From Vanilla planifolia (lineage: Eukaryota > Streptophyta > Magnoliopsida > Asparagales > Orchidaceae): a stretch of DNA of 64,000 bases. The position numbers were made by a program, and so were the translations under genes. The stretch spans positions 2,501 through 66,500 of the forward strand of contig JAIUJO010000148.1 of the NCBI GenBank assembly GCA_023846275.1, written 5' to 3'. Below the pieces are notes generated by a model. The model ran no database searches and was not told the origin of the DNA. It worked only from the letters and a program-made list of their open reading frames with translations. Shown here in pieces: positions 13,215 to 26,670 of this stretch (position 1 is the first letter of the stretch; every line of letters starts with the position of its first letter).

Positions 13215-14340
13215 ATATCAAGAAGATTACAATTGATCTTTATGGCACCTTGGAATACAATGCTTTGATATAATTTATCACATAACTTTAAGATTTTATT
13301 TTTATTTGGTTATATTACTTTTAAACTATAATTCTTTTTTTGTATTAGCATTAAAGTTCTTTTGATTTTGTTACATTATACGACATAAATTTATCTCTGT
13401 TTAGTTTCAATATATATTTACTTAACATTATTATAACAACTTATCACTAGTTACATTTAATTACTTTTTAATTTATAGTAATTCCAAATGAGGAGTGATG
13501 GAGGCAAAATAAAGAACATTTAACATGTCTCAATGAGAACTATCTAACTAAATATTTATTTTTATATTTTTAAATTTTTTGCTATATTTTTGCACATGTT
13601 ATAAGAAAATTTTATTCACACTTGATATAAATATAGAGGATGTTGTAGTCGATCTCCTTAGCATTTAGAATAGAACTTTTCCATCTAATTGATTACTTTT
13701 CTTTTACTATTTTAATTGATATGTTTATATTACTATAAAACACTAATTCACCTATGCTTTGATTTTCTTATATTTTTGTGCTTATTTTATATCAGTTAAA
13801 GTTTTAAATGTATTTATTTTGTATTGAAATAATATTTATTATTAGTTATGGTTGTTTATTTTTTTTTAAGTTATCAAAATTCCAAATGAAGTTTAATAGA
13901 CATGAGATAAACATATTTAGACTCATAAAAAAAAAGCTTTATCTTATTATATATATATATATTATATTTTAAAATACTTTATTTTGCATTTCTTTGAACC
14001 ATTGACTAGACATTTCATTTTGTACTTGATTTGATCAACAAGGATATTCCACTTGATCATTTTAGCTTCTTAGAATGTTAATTTTGCAAAAAAAAAGTAC
14101 CTCACTTCAACTTTTTGTACTTAATTTTAATACATTTTGATAAAGCTCTAAGTCTCCTCTTCTATGACCCTCAATTTACTTTAATTTGGTTATATAGAAT
14201 TACACTAATTAATCTCATTTTAGCTCAAACATATAATTGTCTAGTATTTAAAAAATAATTTATTGTTAATTATGCCAATTTGCTTTGGTGTCATTTAAAA
14301 TGAAGTTTCATCAAGATGAAACAAACATTGTTAGACTCAT
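13215..14340 (-). repeat. 410 bp satellite, inverted block I (about 2.75 units)
   Basis: From about 13,215 the same satellite reads in reverse complement. The string 'atttatagtaattccaaatgagg' region (13,480-13,507), followed by 'aaagaacatttaacatg' and a run of 'aaatatttatttttatattttt' (13,550-13,575), is the mirror image of the forward landmark and its flanks, and it recurs near 13,877 and 14,300. The switch is abrupt: the forward unit ends in 'cttggaataatgcaaatta' and the next recognisable block is inverted. This block is duplicated as 23,416-24,540. Confidence 0.85.
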
Positions 14341-16047
14341 TACATCAATATGATGCCTTTGTAATAAGAGTGGCTCCATTCATCGAGTCAATAGAAAACT
14401 CTAACAATCCTACTAGTGGTAAACCAAGAAACTCTTATAGAAAATGTTGGGATAATCCCTTACTCGAAGGGTATTCTATAACACTTTTGTCATAAGGAAT
14501 CGAATATGAATTCTGTCCAAACAGCATAACCTTAATAAAATAAATCTAAATTTTAAACGGTTAGTAATATCATAATGTAGTTTAAATAAAAATTATAAAA
14601 TGTAAGCTAAATTTGTCATCTTGATGTGCACCTTTGCCTCCAAGCAATTGATCTCCATATCATGTTGGGTCATGAATTCCATGCCTAACAAGATTTTAAA
14701 TTTGATAAGAATAATTAAATATGTTCATCTAAAAATGATTGAGAATAGCATGATCACCTCTTACTCAAAGACTAGATAGAATTTCCAGAAAGGGGAACCT
14801 CACCATCAAAGGAAAATGCAACTGGCCTTTATCACCACTAACTTTCTCCGATGCAATTTCATACATAAATGAATAAAATCATATGAGTAATGACGTGGAT
14901 GACTCCATAGCCTACTATTAAGTGAGTGCATATATTACAGGCCATCCTCCTTTTGTGCCTCGTCCCTCACCAATTCCCCAAATCATTCTTTGACACTCTA
15001 AAAAATCTACTTTCTTGAGATTAGGCTTCAAAAAACCAAAGTAGAGATTCTCTTAATATGTACCAGCACCTTTGTGCGTTCTATCACATTATCAACGTTT
15101 TTGGGCCTATTTCCAAAGATGGATTGATTTCCAGCAACTATTAGGTTTAGTAAGAAAAGTGTCAACCTAATAAATTCCTTTAGATTTCTTCTTTGTTTTT
15201 TCTTTCATGGGACTTTCTAAATCTCTTATTTTTGTGTGAATAAAAAATTTTCTTATTTTTCTTGCCTTATGTCGAGCATCCACGAGATGCTTATCCTAGT
15301 TTATTGGCATTGTTGGTTCTATCTTGTCAAAAAAATTAAAAAATCTATTCACCACAAAATGTTTTCAAAGAGATGGTCTATATGTACATCTGAAAAGATC
15401 ATATAATGATACCATTCTAATTACATAAGGACACATCCATATTTCTACACCTATAAAATTTTTAGCCAATGTATATTATTCCCATTTTATTATTTCGATT
15501 AAATGCTTATAAAATTCAAGTAAAAAAGTTAGACCATTGCTGCTATGTGTTATCGGAGTCGTGCAATATGAAAGTCAAATTGTATGATGTGATTATTTAA
15601 GAAAATAGTATAAAGTCTTGATTTAAAAATTTGGACATCATGATTTTAATCAAATGTATAATATAATCATATAGAAATAGCGCTTGGGATGCAAGTGTGA
15701 AAACTCTAAAATAGTAAATCATTTTTATACAAGTATAGCTTTGTTAACATTTAAGAAAAATAGTTATGTGATCATTAACTTTGGTTACATGTAGTGAATT
15801 GAAACTGTAAAGCTTGAATACATATGGTGGTGTGATTTGCTATAAAAATATGAAGTTGTGAATAAGAAAAAAACATGCTAGTAATCACATTAGGGTACAT
15901 GGACATTAGTATCAAAAGGAGAGACTACATTCAAGTAAAACATGATAGAATAGCTACCAAAGACATTGATCATACACGTATAATTATAAAAGAAGGAAAA
16001 AGTACTATGTTTGGAGAGTAACATTAGGTATTTTAAAGATCGTATAG
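14341..16047 (-). mobile_element. Retroelement fossil, copy I (gag/protease-like remains)
   Basis: A 1.7 kb non-satellite insert lies between inverted and forward satellite. On the - strand at about 14,610-14,870 short stretches read like the retropepsin (aspartic protease) region of an LTR retrotransposon or plant pararetrovirus, with a G-M-E-F core of the type that follows the flap region. Further upstream on that strand (about 15,100-15,340) lies a lysine-rich stretch that could be gag. No reverse transcriptase and no terminal repeats were recognised. The element is broken in many places and old. The family (Ty3-like or caulimovirid-like) is not settled. An equivalent copy lies at 24,541-26,269. 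Confidence 0.4.
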
Positions 16048-19000
16048 TGCAAATTACCCAAGTAAATATGGATAATAATAATAAATTATTTTTTAATATT
16101 AAGTAAATATATATTAAAGTTGAAAAGAGGCAAATAGATAAATTATAATATGATTAAATCAAAATGATGTAAAGTCAACCTTAGAGAACATATTTGTGTG
16201 GCATAGTAATATAACAAAATCAAAGTGAAAATGTTGAAGAAATAAGATATATTGTGTTGGAAAATAACATTTCATGAACCTAAAGAATGTAAGGTAACTT
16301 CCTCAAATGCTAAATCAAGTACAAATTGAAATACTTGTAGAGCTAACTAACTATAACATCCTAGATAATAAAATTAGCTATGAATTAAAATGTCTCATAA
16401 AACTTGCCAAATATATAAAAAATAAAATATTACAAAATTTAGAAATGAACATTAAATTATATGGAGCATATCAAGATGAGTGCAATGATGTATTAACTAT
16501 CTCATGTCAATCTCATTTAGAATAAATAATCATAAATAATAATAAATTATTATTGATAAATGAGTAAATGTATAAACTAAAGAAATTTAATACAACCAAA
16601 TCAATGTAATGTAAAGGTCACATGAGGGAAGAATTAGAGTTTCATTGTAATATAACAAAATGAAAATGAAAATGTTTACAAATTAGATATATTTTAAGGC
16701 AATGTTGCATTCCAAATTATTAAGAAGGTTTAGTGTAATCTTTTCTATGATTCAATTATGAAGAAAACAAAATATCCCATAAAGTATGAAAACGTCATAG
16801 ATAGAAAATTATTTAAAATTTTAAAACAAATATTTAATTACATGAAACTCTTCGAGGCAATTCCAACGATATTTGCTTCATCTTGATCAGACCATGCTGA
16901 GAATTACCATGAATTATCTATGTAAATAGGAATAAAAAATAATTAATTATTTTTTTTATTCTAATCAAAGATATTTAGAGCTAAAATTAGTTAAATTGAA
17001 GCATTATAGGTCACATGAGAACAGATTTATAATCACATAATATTATAACTAAATCATAACAAAAAAACTTGAAGAAATTTCATAAATTATATGGGAAAGT
17101 TTTACTCTAAGGTACTAATGGGATCATGTATAGGATCCTCACTCATCAAAGTAGGTTATCAATAAAATTGTCAACTAATCAATACCACACACCAAAAAAT
17201 AAAATATCTATGTATCTATAAAACAAAAAATTTAATTGGATAGAGCTTATCGAGACATCCCTAACAAAGTTTGTTTCATCTTGATTAGACCTTTTTAAAG
17301 GTAATCCAAATTAGCAATTCAAATACGAAAAAAAACAAATTGTTGTTTAAATTTTAAATAAACATAAATTAAAGGTGAAATTAGAAATGTTGAAATAATA
17401 AAATATGCAAAGACAAAATATTGTAAAGGCAAAATAATAAGAGATTTAGAGTTGCATTGTAATATAACAAAATCAAAGGAAAAAAGTTTAATAAAATGAG
17501 ATAACTTGTGTAAGAAAGTACCATTAAAGGGTGCTAATAAACTCAATTGTGCCATCATTGATAGTTAAATTAGGTACATTTCAAAATAACACATAAAACA
17601 TAACCAATCCTTAAAAATAAAATATAAAAAATATATCATGATTATTTAATTGGATAGGTCTTCTTAAGATGAGTCGAGTGACATTTGTTTTTTTTAATTA
17701 GACATCTCTTTGAATTAGTATGAATTACCAAGTTAAATTATCATAAACATTTAATAAATATATAATGAAGATGAATTAAGATCAATTGAGCAAATGTAAT
17801 ATTACAAAAGATAAGTGATGTAAAGGAGAAAAGAGAGGATAATTAGAGTTTCAAATTAGGTATAAATTAAAATGTCTCATAAAATTTTCCAAGTCACTAA
17901 AATATTAAATATTTAAATATATATAGAATTGAATGTTTAATTGAAGAGAACATGTGAAGATGAGTCAAATGACATTTGTTTCATCTCAATCAAAACTCAA
18001 TCTTAATTATTTTAATTTAATAAGAAAATAAATATAAATAATAATAATTTATATTTTAGTATTAAGTAAATATTAAAAAATAATAAAATTAAATAAAATA
18101 AAGTGATGAATAAAAAATAACGAAGCACGATCAAAAACACAGTAGAGGAGAATTATAGTTATATAGTATTATAAATAAAACAAAGCAAAACATTCATAGA
18201 AATAAAATAAATTATATAAGAAAGTTGTAATAAAAGATACTAAGTAGATCTATTGTAATATCATTCATTATCAAATATAGAAAATGGAACATACAAAAAC
18301 AATAGAAAATAAAAATATTTAAATAAATACAAATTAATGTTAAATTGCATAGAGCATATCAAGGTCAGTCCATTGGAATTTGTTGCTTCTTGAAAAGTCC
18401 TCATTCCAAATTAATGTGAATTACAACATTAAATAGGCATAAACAACAATAAATTATGATTTTAGTATTAAGTAAATATAAATTAAAGTTGAAAAGAGAT
18501 AAATTGGAATAATATAACACAACCAAAATAGAAGCATAAAGGTCACATGTGATGAGATTTTGAGTTACACAGTAATATAACAAAATTGAAAGAAATAATT
18601 TATGAAATGAGATATTTTATAGGAATGTTACATTCGAAGATACTAAAGAAATCTAGTTTAACAACTTTGATCATCAGAAAGAGTAAGATTAAAACATTCT
18701 CCCAAAGAATGTCAAAACCTTACAAAATAAAATACTAAGAAATAGAGAAAAGAATGTTTATGTTGATAATGGTCATCGACGCAACTCAGACAATGTTATT
18801 TTCTTCTAATTGGGTAGCACATTAAAGTTCTATGATTTGACAATGTAAATAAGCATAAATAATACTAAATTATTATTTTTAAATTTGGTTGATATTCACT
18901 AAAACTTAAATGAGAAAAAATAAGTCAAAGCATTACAACAAAATAAGTGTTGTAAAGGTTACACAAGAAGAGATTTATAGTTACATAGTAATATAACCAA

Positions 19001-22000
19001 ATGAAACAAAACTATTTTATGAAATTTGATAAATTGTACAAAAATGTTACATTCTAGTATTCTAAAGAGATCTTCAATAATATGCTTATCATTAAATATG
19101 GTTCAAATCGAAATGTCTCATGATGTAAGCCTAAGCTATATAAAATAAAATATTTAAACAAGTGCAAAAAAATATTATTTAATTGGAGAGATGGTATTGA
19201 GACAACGTAGATGATTATAACTTTCTCGAAATTTGGCCTAATTGAAATAATTGCAACTTCCAAACAAAATAAACATAAACAATATTTTTTTTAATATTAA
19301 GCATATATTTATTAAAGCTTAAAAGAGATAAATTTAAGAAATGTAATATGAAAAAATTAAAGTGATGTAAATGTCATATGTAAGGTGATTTAAAGTTACA
19401 TAAACCAAATCAAAGAAAAAAATTTGGAGAAATGAGTTAAATTGTATAACATTAAGCAACATACCAAGATACATAGGATATGAGGTATAGTAGCCTCAAT
19501 CATCAAATAAGGCAAAATCAAAATTGACTTTTGAAGCATGTCAAAACCATAGAAAGAAATATTTAAAAAAATAAAAAAGAATATTTAATTAGATACTACT
19601 CATCAAGGCAGGTCTAACAAATTTTCTTTGTCTCAATTGAACCTCAATTGTAACACTATGAATTACAAAAACAAATGAGGATAAAGAATAATAAATAAGA
19701 GTTTAAATATTAAGTAACTACAAATTAAAGTTTAAATGTGATAAATTGAAGCAATGTAATATTAGCAAATAAAAGAAAAATAAAGTTCACATAAGATGAG
19801 ATTCAGTGCTACATAATGATATAATAAACTCAAAGCAAAAGATTTGGAAAAATAAGATAAATTATGCAAAAAAGTAACATTGTGAGATACAAAAGGGGTC
19901 GAGTGTAACCTTCATTAGATTTGATATGCATCAAAATTTCTTGTAAAGCTTATCAAAACATTAGAAATTAAGTTATTTTAAAATACAAAAAAGATTATTG
20001 AATTTAATGGATGTCATAGAGTTAAGTAAACAATGTTCATTTCATCCTCATGGGGCCTTGTTTGAAATTAGCACAAGATCAAAAAATGTAAATATTTAGA
20101 ATTAGTAATAAATTATCATTATAATAATAAATAAATATATATTAAAATTAAAAAAGATAAATTGAATGAATGTAATAGACTACATCAAGGAGATATTCAA
20201 AGTGACAAATTTGAAAAACATGAGACAAATAATTTGAAAAAAGTTTTTTATAGGATACCACTGAGATCTTAAGTAATATTGTCAACTACCAAATTAGGCA
20301 CAAATTAAAGTACCACACAAAGCATGCCAAAGTCATAAACATTTAAAAATAAATATCTTAATAAGTAGTGATAATCTAGAGGAGTCTAATTATTCTTAAT
20401 TCATCTCAACCAAACATTTCTTAGAGTTATGGGGAATTACCAAACAAAATAAAGACAAAGAATGTTAAATTAATTTTTTAAATATTTAGTGTATATATAC
20501 ATATTAAAGTTGAATTGAGATAAGTTGAAGTAATGTAAGCTAATCAAATAAAAACATTTAGAGGTTACATAAGATTGCTTTTATGGTTATATAGTAAGTA
20601 AGACAACAAAATTTAATTGAAACACCTTAAGAAATGGTACAAATTAAATAATGAAAGCTAAATTCCATGACACTATGAAGATCAAGTTTACATGTTTGAT
20701 TGCAAGACCACCTTTGATTAGAATAACTTGTAAGATATGCTAAAAGTTGAGAAGATAACAACTTTGATAATATAAAAATGAATATTTAATTAGATAGAGC
20801 TACTCTAGATAATCCTAATTGAGGCCTATTAAATCTCGATCGAACCTTGTTTGAAATTATCGATAATAACCCAAGGAAACAAGCACAAACAATAACAATT
20901 TATTATTATAATATCAAGTAAATATATATTAAAGGTGAAATGAGGAAAATTGAAGTAATGTAAGATTATAAAATCAAACAAATGTTAAGGACGCATGTTG
21001 GAAGATTAGATTTGCATGGCCATGTAAGGAATTATATTGAATTAACAAAATAAATAGACTTAAATAATAAAAAAAATTGGCTTTATTGTTTTGTAATTAT
21101 GTATTAGAGATAAAATGCGAATAATTGAAGTAAAATAAAATAACTAAATTTTAGTGATTTAAAGGCAACAAAATAAAGGATTTTGAGTTTAGTAGTAATA
21201 TATCAAAATTAAATAAAATAATTTCAAGAAATAACATAAATTATATTGGAATATAGAATTGAAGCATACTAAAGAGAGTTAGAGTAACATCCTCATTAAT
21301 GAAATCATATATCATTCGAGATAACTTGTTTAGCATAACAATACGATAAAAAACAAATTATTTAAAACATAAAAAATGAATATTTAATCAGATAGAGCTC
21401 TTCAACATGAGTCAAATGATGATTGTTTTTCTCGATTGGTCATCATTTAGAGTTTATTCAAATTACAAAAAGTAAATAAATATAAGTAGTAATATATTAT
21501 TAATATAATGTTATGCGATTATATATTAAAGCATAAATGAGATAAATTAAAGAAATTTAACAAAATCAAATAACAATAATATACAGGTAACAAGAGGTTT
21601 GAATTAGAGTTTTAGTGCAACATAACCAATTCAAAGTAAACAATTTGAAGAAATAAATTGATTTGTATGAAAAATGTATTTTTCTAAAATATTAGTGAGA
21701 TATAAAGAACCATCCTTAACCATCAAATCAAATAGGAATTGAATCATATGGTAAAAATACCAAAAATACAGAAATTAAAATATTTTTAAATATAAAATGA
21801 ATATTTAATTTTATATAGCTTATCTAAGAGATTACAACAATGTTTGTTTCGTCTAAGGCTCATATTATTTGTAATCACTTCAAGTATGCAAAGTAAATCA
21901 GCATAAACATTAATAAATTACTATTTTAATGTTAATTAAATATATAATAAGCTAAAACAAGATAAACTGAACCAATGTAGGGGACACAAGTGGGGATAAT

Positions 22001-23415
22001 TAAAGTTTCTTTGTAATGTAATTAAATTAAACCAAACAATTTCAATAAATATCATAAATTGTATATGTATGATACATTTAGAGGACTAAGGAGATCAAGT
22101 GCAACCAAATCACTAAAAAATAAAAAATATTTAAATATATATTTAATTGAATATCTAATTGAATAAACCTCATCAAGATGAATCTTATGACATTTAGTTT
22201 GACTCAATTGTACCTCAATTTGAATTACTACGAATTACCTAAGTATATAAGAACAAAGAATACTAAATCATTATGATATCATTAAGTATATCTATATTAA
22301 AGCTTAAATGAGATAAAATAAGAAAATATAATATAACAAATAAAAGTAATATATAGGTCACACAAGAAAAGATTTGAGTTTAATTACAATATAACAAAAT
22401 TAAGGGGAACAATTTGAAGATATGGGATAAATTCTATGAGAAACATTCCTTTCAAATATTATAAAGATCAAATGTTATATTCTTGATCATGAAATTATGT
22501 ATAAATAAAAACATCTTATAAGTTTTACCAAAATGGTAGAAAATAAAATTCCTAGGAATATAAAAATGATTTTTTAATATAATGGAGCTCATTGAGACAT
22601 GTTCACTAATTTTCTTTTGTCTAGATTGGACGTCATTTGGAATTACTATAAATTTTTAAAGTAAATAAGAATATCTAAGAATAAATTTTTTATTTGATAT
22701 TAAGTAAATATATAAAACACATAGAAGTTAGATAAATTAAGGCAATGTAATCTATCAAAAACAAAGAAATGTAAAGGTCAAACAAGAGGAGAGTTTTAGT
22801 TACATTGTATTACAAGTAATTCAAAGTGAATCTTCATTAGAAGGAAGATAAATTTCATAAAAAATTATAATATAATGAACTAGGTTTTCCAATTAGTTCA
22901 TCCTTGATCATTAAATATGATACAAATCAAAATATCTCATAAAGTGTAAAAAACAACAAAAATAAAACATTTTTAAAATAATAAAAAATTAGAATTAAAA
23001 AAATACTCATTAAGATAAGTCCAACAATATTTTTTTCATCTCCATGAGACAAAATTTAGAGATAGAAAAAATTAACAATGCAAATAAGCATATAATAATA
23101 AGTTTTTGTTTTAATCCTCAAATAGATATTTAATAATACCAAAATCAAATAAATTGAAGAAATATTATATTACTTATTTATAGCAATGTAAAGGTCATGT
23201 GAGGAGATTTAGAGTTTAATCCCCTTAGGAGATTAAGTTTAACCTCTTAAATATGTAACAATTTAAAATAGCTGATAAAGCATGATAAACACTCAAAAAA
23301 ATGAATCATAAAGCATGAAAAAAACACTAAAATTTATTTGTAAATTAAAATGATGTTGGTTATCTCTCAATCGAATCTCATTTAGAATGCAACTCTTGAT
23401 CTTAATGACTTGATG
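16048..23415 (+). repeat. 410 bp satellite, block 2 (about 18 units, forward)
   Basis: The forward satellite resumes at 'aaattacccaagtaaatat' (16,048). Landmark variants sit near 16,445, 16,826, 17,228, 17,642, 17,930, 18,330, 18,753, 19,172, 19,580, 19,990, 20,350, 20,778, 21,378, 21,795, 22,140, 22,570, 22,985 and 23,330. Spacing is mostly 345-430 bp. The 600 bp gap between 20,778 and 21,378 indicates one irregular or partial unit, and the 288 bp gap before 17,930 a deleted one. Unit identity is low throughout, and no gene lies in the block. Confidence 0.9.
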
Positions 23416-24540
23416 ATTAAGAAGATTACAGTTGATCTTTATAGCATCTTAGAATACAAAGCTTCTATATAATTTATCACATAACTTAAAGTTTTTACTT
23501 TGATTTGATTGTATAACTTTTAAACTCTAATTCTCTTCCAGTATTAGCATTAAAGTTCTTTTGATTTGGTTACAATATATTGCATAAATTTATCTCTGTT
23601 TAGATTCAATATACATTTACTTAACATTATTGTAATAAGTTATCATTACTTATGTTTAATTATCTTTAAATTTATAGTATTTCAAAATGAGGAGTGATGG
23701 ATGTAAAATAAAGAACATTTAATATGTCACAAAGAAATCTAACTAATTAAAAATTTATTTTTATATTTTTAACTTTTTTATTTTCTTGTGTTTTGGCACA
23801 TTTTATAAGAAAAGTTGATTTGCACTTGATATAAATATCGAGGATGTTATAGTCGGTCTCCTTAGCATTTAGAATAGAACTTTTCCATCTAATTGATTAC
23901 TTTTCTTTGACTATTTTTAATTGATATGTTTATATTACTATAAAACACTGATTCACCTATGCTTTGATTTCCTTATATTTTTGTGCTTATTTTATATCAT
24001 TTCAAGTTTTAAATGTATTTATTTTGTATTGAAATAATATTTATTATAGTTATGGTTTATTTTTTTTGTCGTAATCATAATTCCAAATGAGGTTTAATAG
24101 ACATGAAATAAACATCTTAGACTCATCAAAATAGGCTTTATCCTACTAAATATTTATTTTTATATTTTGAAATATTTTATTTTGCATTTCTTTGCACCAT
24201 TGACTAGACATTTCATTTTGTACTTGATTTGATCATCGAGGATATTACACTAGATCTTTTTAGAATCTTAGAATGTTAATTTAGCAAAACATTTACCTCA
24301 CTTCAACTTTTTGTAATTGATTTTGACACATTTTGATAAAGCTACACCTCTCCTTTTTTGTGACCTTCAATTTACTTTAATTTGGTTATATATAATTTCA
24401 CTAAGTATTCTCATTTTAGCTCAAACATATAATTGTCTAGTATTTAAACAATAATTTATTATTAAGTATACCAATTTGCTTTGGTAAATCATACTCATTT
24501 AAAATGAAGTTTCATCAAGATGAAACAAGCATTGTTGGAC
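23416..24540 (-). repeat. 410 bp satellite, inverted block II (about 2.75 units)
   Basis: Reverse-complement satellite beginning near 'aagaagattacagttgatct' (23,419 onward) and running to the start of the second retroelement fossil. It aligns to 13,215-14,340 along its whole length, including the same orientation switch point. The two inverted blocks are therefore copies of one event rather than two independent inversions. Confidence 0.85.
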
Positions 24541-26269
24541 TCATCACATCAATATGACTCCTATGTAATAAGAGTGGCTCCATTCATCAAGTCAATAGAA
24601 AACTTTAACAATCTTACTAGTGGTAAATCAAGAAAGTCTTATAGAAAATGTTGGGATAGTCCCTTACTCGAAGGGTATTCTATAACACTTTTGTCATAAG
24701 TAAGGAATCAAATATGAATTCTGACCAAATAATATAGGCTTTATAAAGTGAAGCTAAATTTTAAATGGTTGGTAATATCATAATGTAGTAGTTAATTAAA
24801 AATTATTAAATGTCAGCTAAATTTATCATCTTGATGTGCACCTTTGCCTCCTAGCAATTGATCACCATACCATGTTGGGTCATGAATTCCATGCCTAACA
24901 TGATTTTAAATTCGATAAGAATATTTAAATAAGTTAATCTAAAAATGATTGAGAACAGCATGAACACCTCTGACTCAAAGACTAGATAGAATTTTCATGA
25001 AGGGAAACCTCACAATGAAAAGAAAATGCAATTGGCCTTTATCACCACTAACTTTCTCCTATGTAATTTCATACATAAATGAATAAAATCGTATGAGTAA
25101 TGACATTGATGACTCGATAGCCTACTATTAAGTGAGTGCATATATTAGAGGCTATCCTCCTTTTGTGCCTCGTCCCTCACCAATTCCCCAAATCATTCTT
25201 TGACACTCTAAAAAATCTACTTTCTTATGATTAGGCTTCAAAAAACCAAAGTAGAGATTCTCTTAATATGTACCAGCACCTTTGTGCGTTCTATCACATT
25301 ATCAACGTTTTTGGGCCTATTTCCAAAGATGGATTGATTTCCAGCAACTATTAGGTTTAGTAAGAAAAGTGTCAACCTAATAAATTCCTTTAGATTTCTT
25401 CTTTGTTTTTTCTTTCATGGGACTTTCTAAATCTCTTATTTTTGTGTGAATAAAAAATTTTCTTATTTTTCTTGCCTTATGTCGAGCATCCACGAGATGC
25501 TTATCCTAGTTTATTGGCATTGTTGGTTCCATCTTGTCAAAAAAATTAAAAAATCTATTCACCACAAAATGTTTTCAAAGAGATGGTCTATATGTACATC
25601 CAATAAGAGCATATAATTATTCCATTCTAATTACATAAGAACACATCTATATTGCTACACCTATAAAATTTATAGCCAATGTATATTATTCCCATTTTAT
25701 TCTCTCTATTAAATGCTTAAAAAATTTAAGTAAAAAAGTTAGACCATTGCTGTTATGTGTTATCAGAGTCGTGCAATATGAAAGTCAAATTGTATGATGT
25801 GATTATTTAAGAAACTAGTAAAAAGTCTTTATTACGAAATTTGGGCATGATGATTTTAATCAAATGTATAATATAATCATATAGAAATAGCACTTGGGAT
25901 GCAAGTGTGAAAAGGCTAAAATAGTAAATCACTTTTATACAAGTACAACTTTGTTAACATTTAAGAAAAATAGTTGTGTGATCAATAACTTTGGTTACAT
26001 TTTGTAGCGAACTGAAACTGTAAAGCTTGACTACCATACATAAGGTGATGTGATTTGCTATAAAAATATGAAGTTGTGAATAGGAAAAAACATGCTAGTA
26101 ATCACACTAGGGTACATGGACATTAGTATCAAAAGTAGAGAGTACATCCAAGTAAAACTTGATAGAATAGCTACCAAAGACATTGATCATACATGTATGA
26201 TAATAAGAGAAGGAAAAAGTACTATGTTTGGAGAGTAACATTAGGTATTTTAAAGATCATATAGTGTAA
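24541..26269 (-). mobile_element. Retroelement fossil, copy II
   Basis: Second copy of the 1.7 kb insert at 14,341-16,047, in the same orientation and between the same satellite blocks. The protease-like stretch lies at about 24,820-25,080 on the - strand. It is broken like copy I. Both copies descend from one insertion that was later duplicated with its satellite flanks, since the junctions with the satellite are the same in both. It contains the 447 bp near-identical core (25,154-25,600). Confidence 0.4.
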
Positions 26270-26670
26270 ATTACCCAAGTAAAAATGGATAATAATAATA
26301 AATTATTGTTTTAATATTAAGTAAATATATATTAAAGTTGAAAAGAGGAAAATAGTTAAATTATAATATGATTAAATTAAAATGATGTAAAGTCAACCTT
26401 AGAGAACATTTTGTGTGGCATAGCAATATAACCAAATTAAACTGAAACAGTTGAAGAAATAAGATATATTATATAAGAAAAAAACATTTCAAGAACCTGA
26501 AGAATGTAAGATAACTTCCTCAAAAGCTAAATCAAGTACAAATTGAAATACTTGTAAAGCTAAATAATTATAACATCTTAGATAAGAAAATTAGCTATGA
26601 ATTCAAATGTCTCATAAAACATACTAGATATATAAAAAATAAAGTATTAAAAAATTTAGAAATGAACATT
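26270..26670 (+). repeat. 410 bp satellite, last forward unit before the LINE
   Basis: One forward satellite unit of about 400 bp, matching 16,048-16,455 in copy I. It ends where the LINE begins. Satellite is not seen again on the other side of the LINE, so the LINE marks the right edge of the 410 bp satellite domain in this window. Confidence 0.85.

Larger units (their letters stand above)
13215..16455 (+). repeat. Segmental duplicate, copy I (3.24 kb)
   Basis: This segment holds inverted satellite, retroelement fossil and one forward satellite unit. It aligns end to end with 23,416-26,670 at a nearly constant offset of 10.20-10.22 kb. Divergence is roughly 5-12% by eye in most parts, except for a 447 bp core at 14,944-15,390 with only three differences. 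The right limit is where the second copy is cut by the LINE, so the original duplication may have been longer. The left limit is hard to place because both copies continue into satellite. Confidence 0.9.
23416..26670 (+). repeat. Segmental duplicate, copy II (3.25 kb), cut by the LINE
   Basis: Partner of 13,215-16,455. Alignment continues through 'tttagaaatgaacatt' (ending at about 26,670; equivalent 16,453). Copy I then carries on as satellite, while copy II changes to LINE sequence. That fixes the left breakpoint of the LINE to within a few bases. Confidence 0.9.

Noticed and set aside
10745-19263. Short open frames of 60-79 codons within the 410 bp satellite
   Set aside because: Not kept between neighbouring satellite units and without recognisable motifs.
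9190-26670. A CRISPR-like reading of the regularly spaced short landmarks
   Set aside because: The whole 410 bp unit is repeated, not short repeats with unique spacers, and the DNA is eukaryotic.
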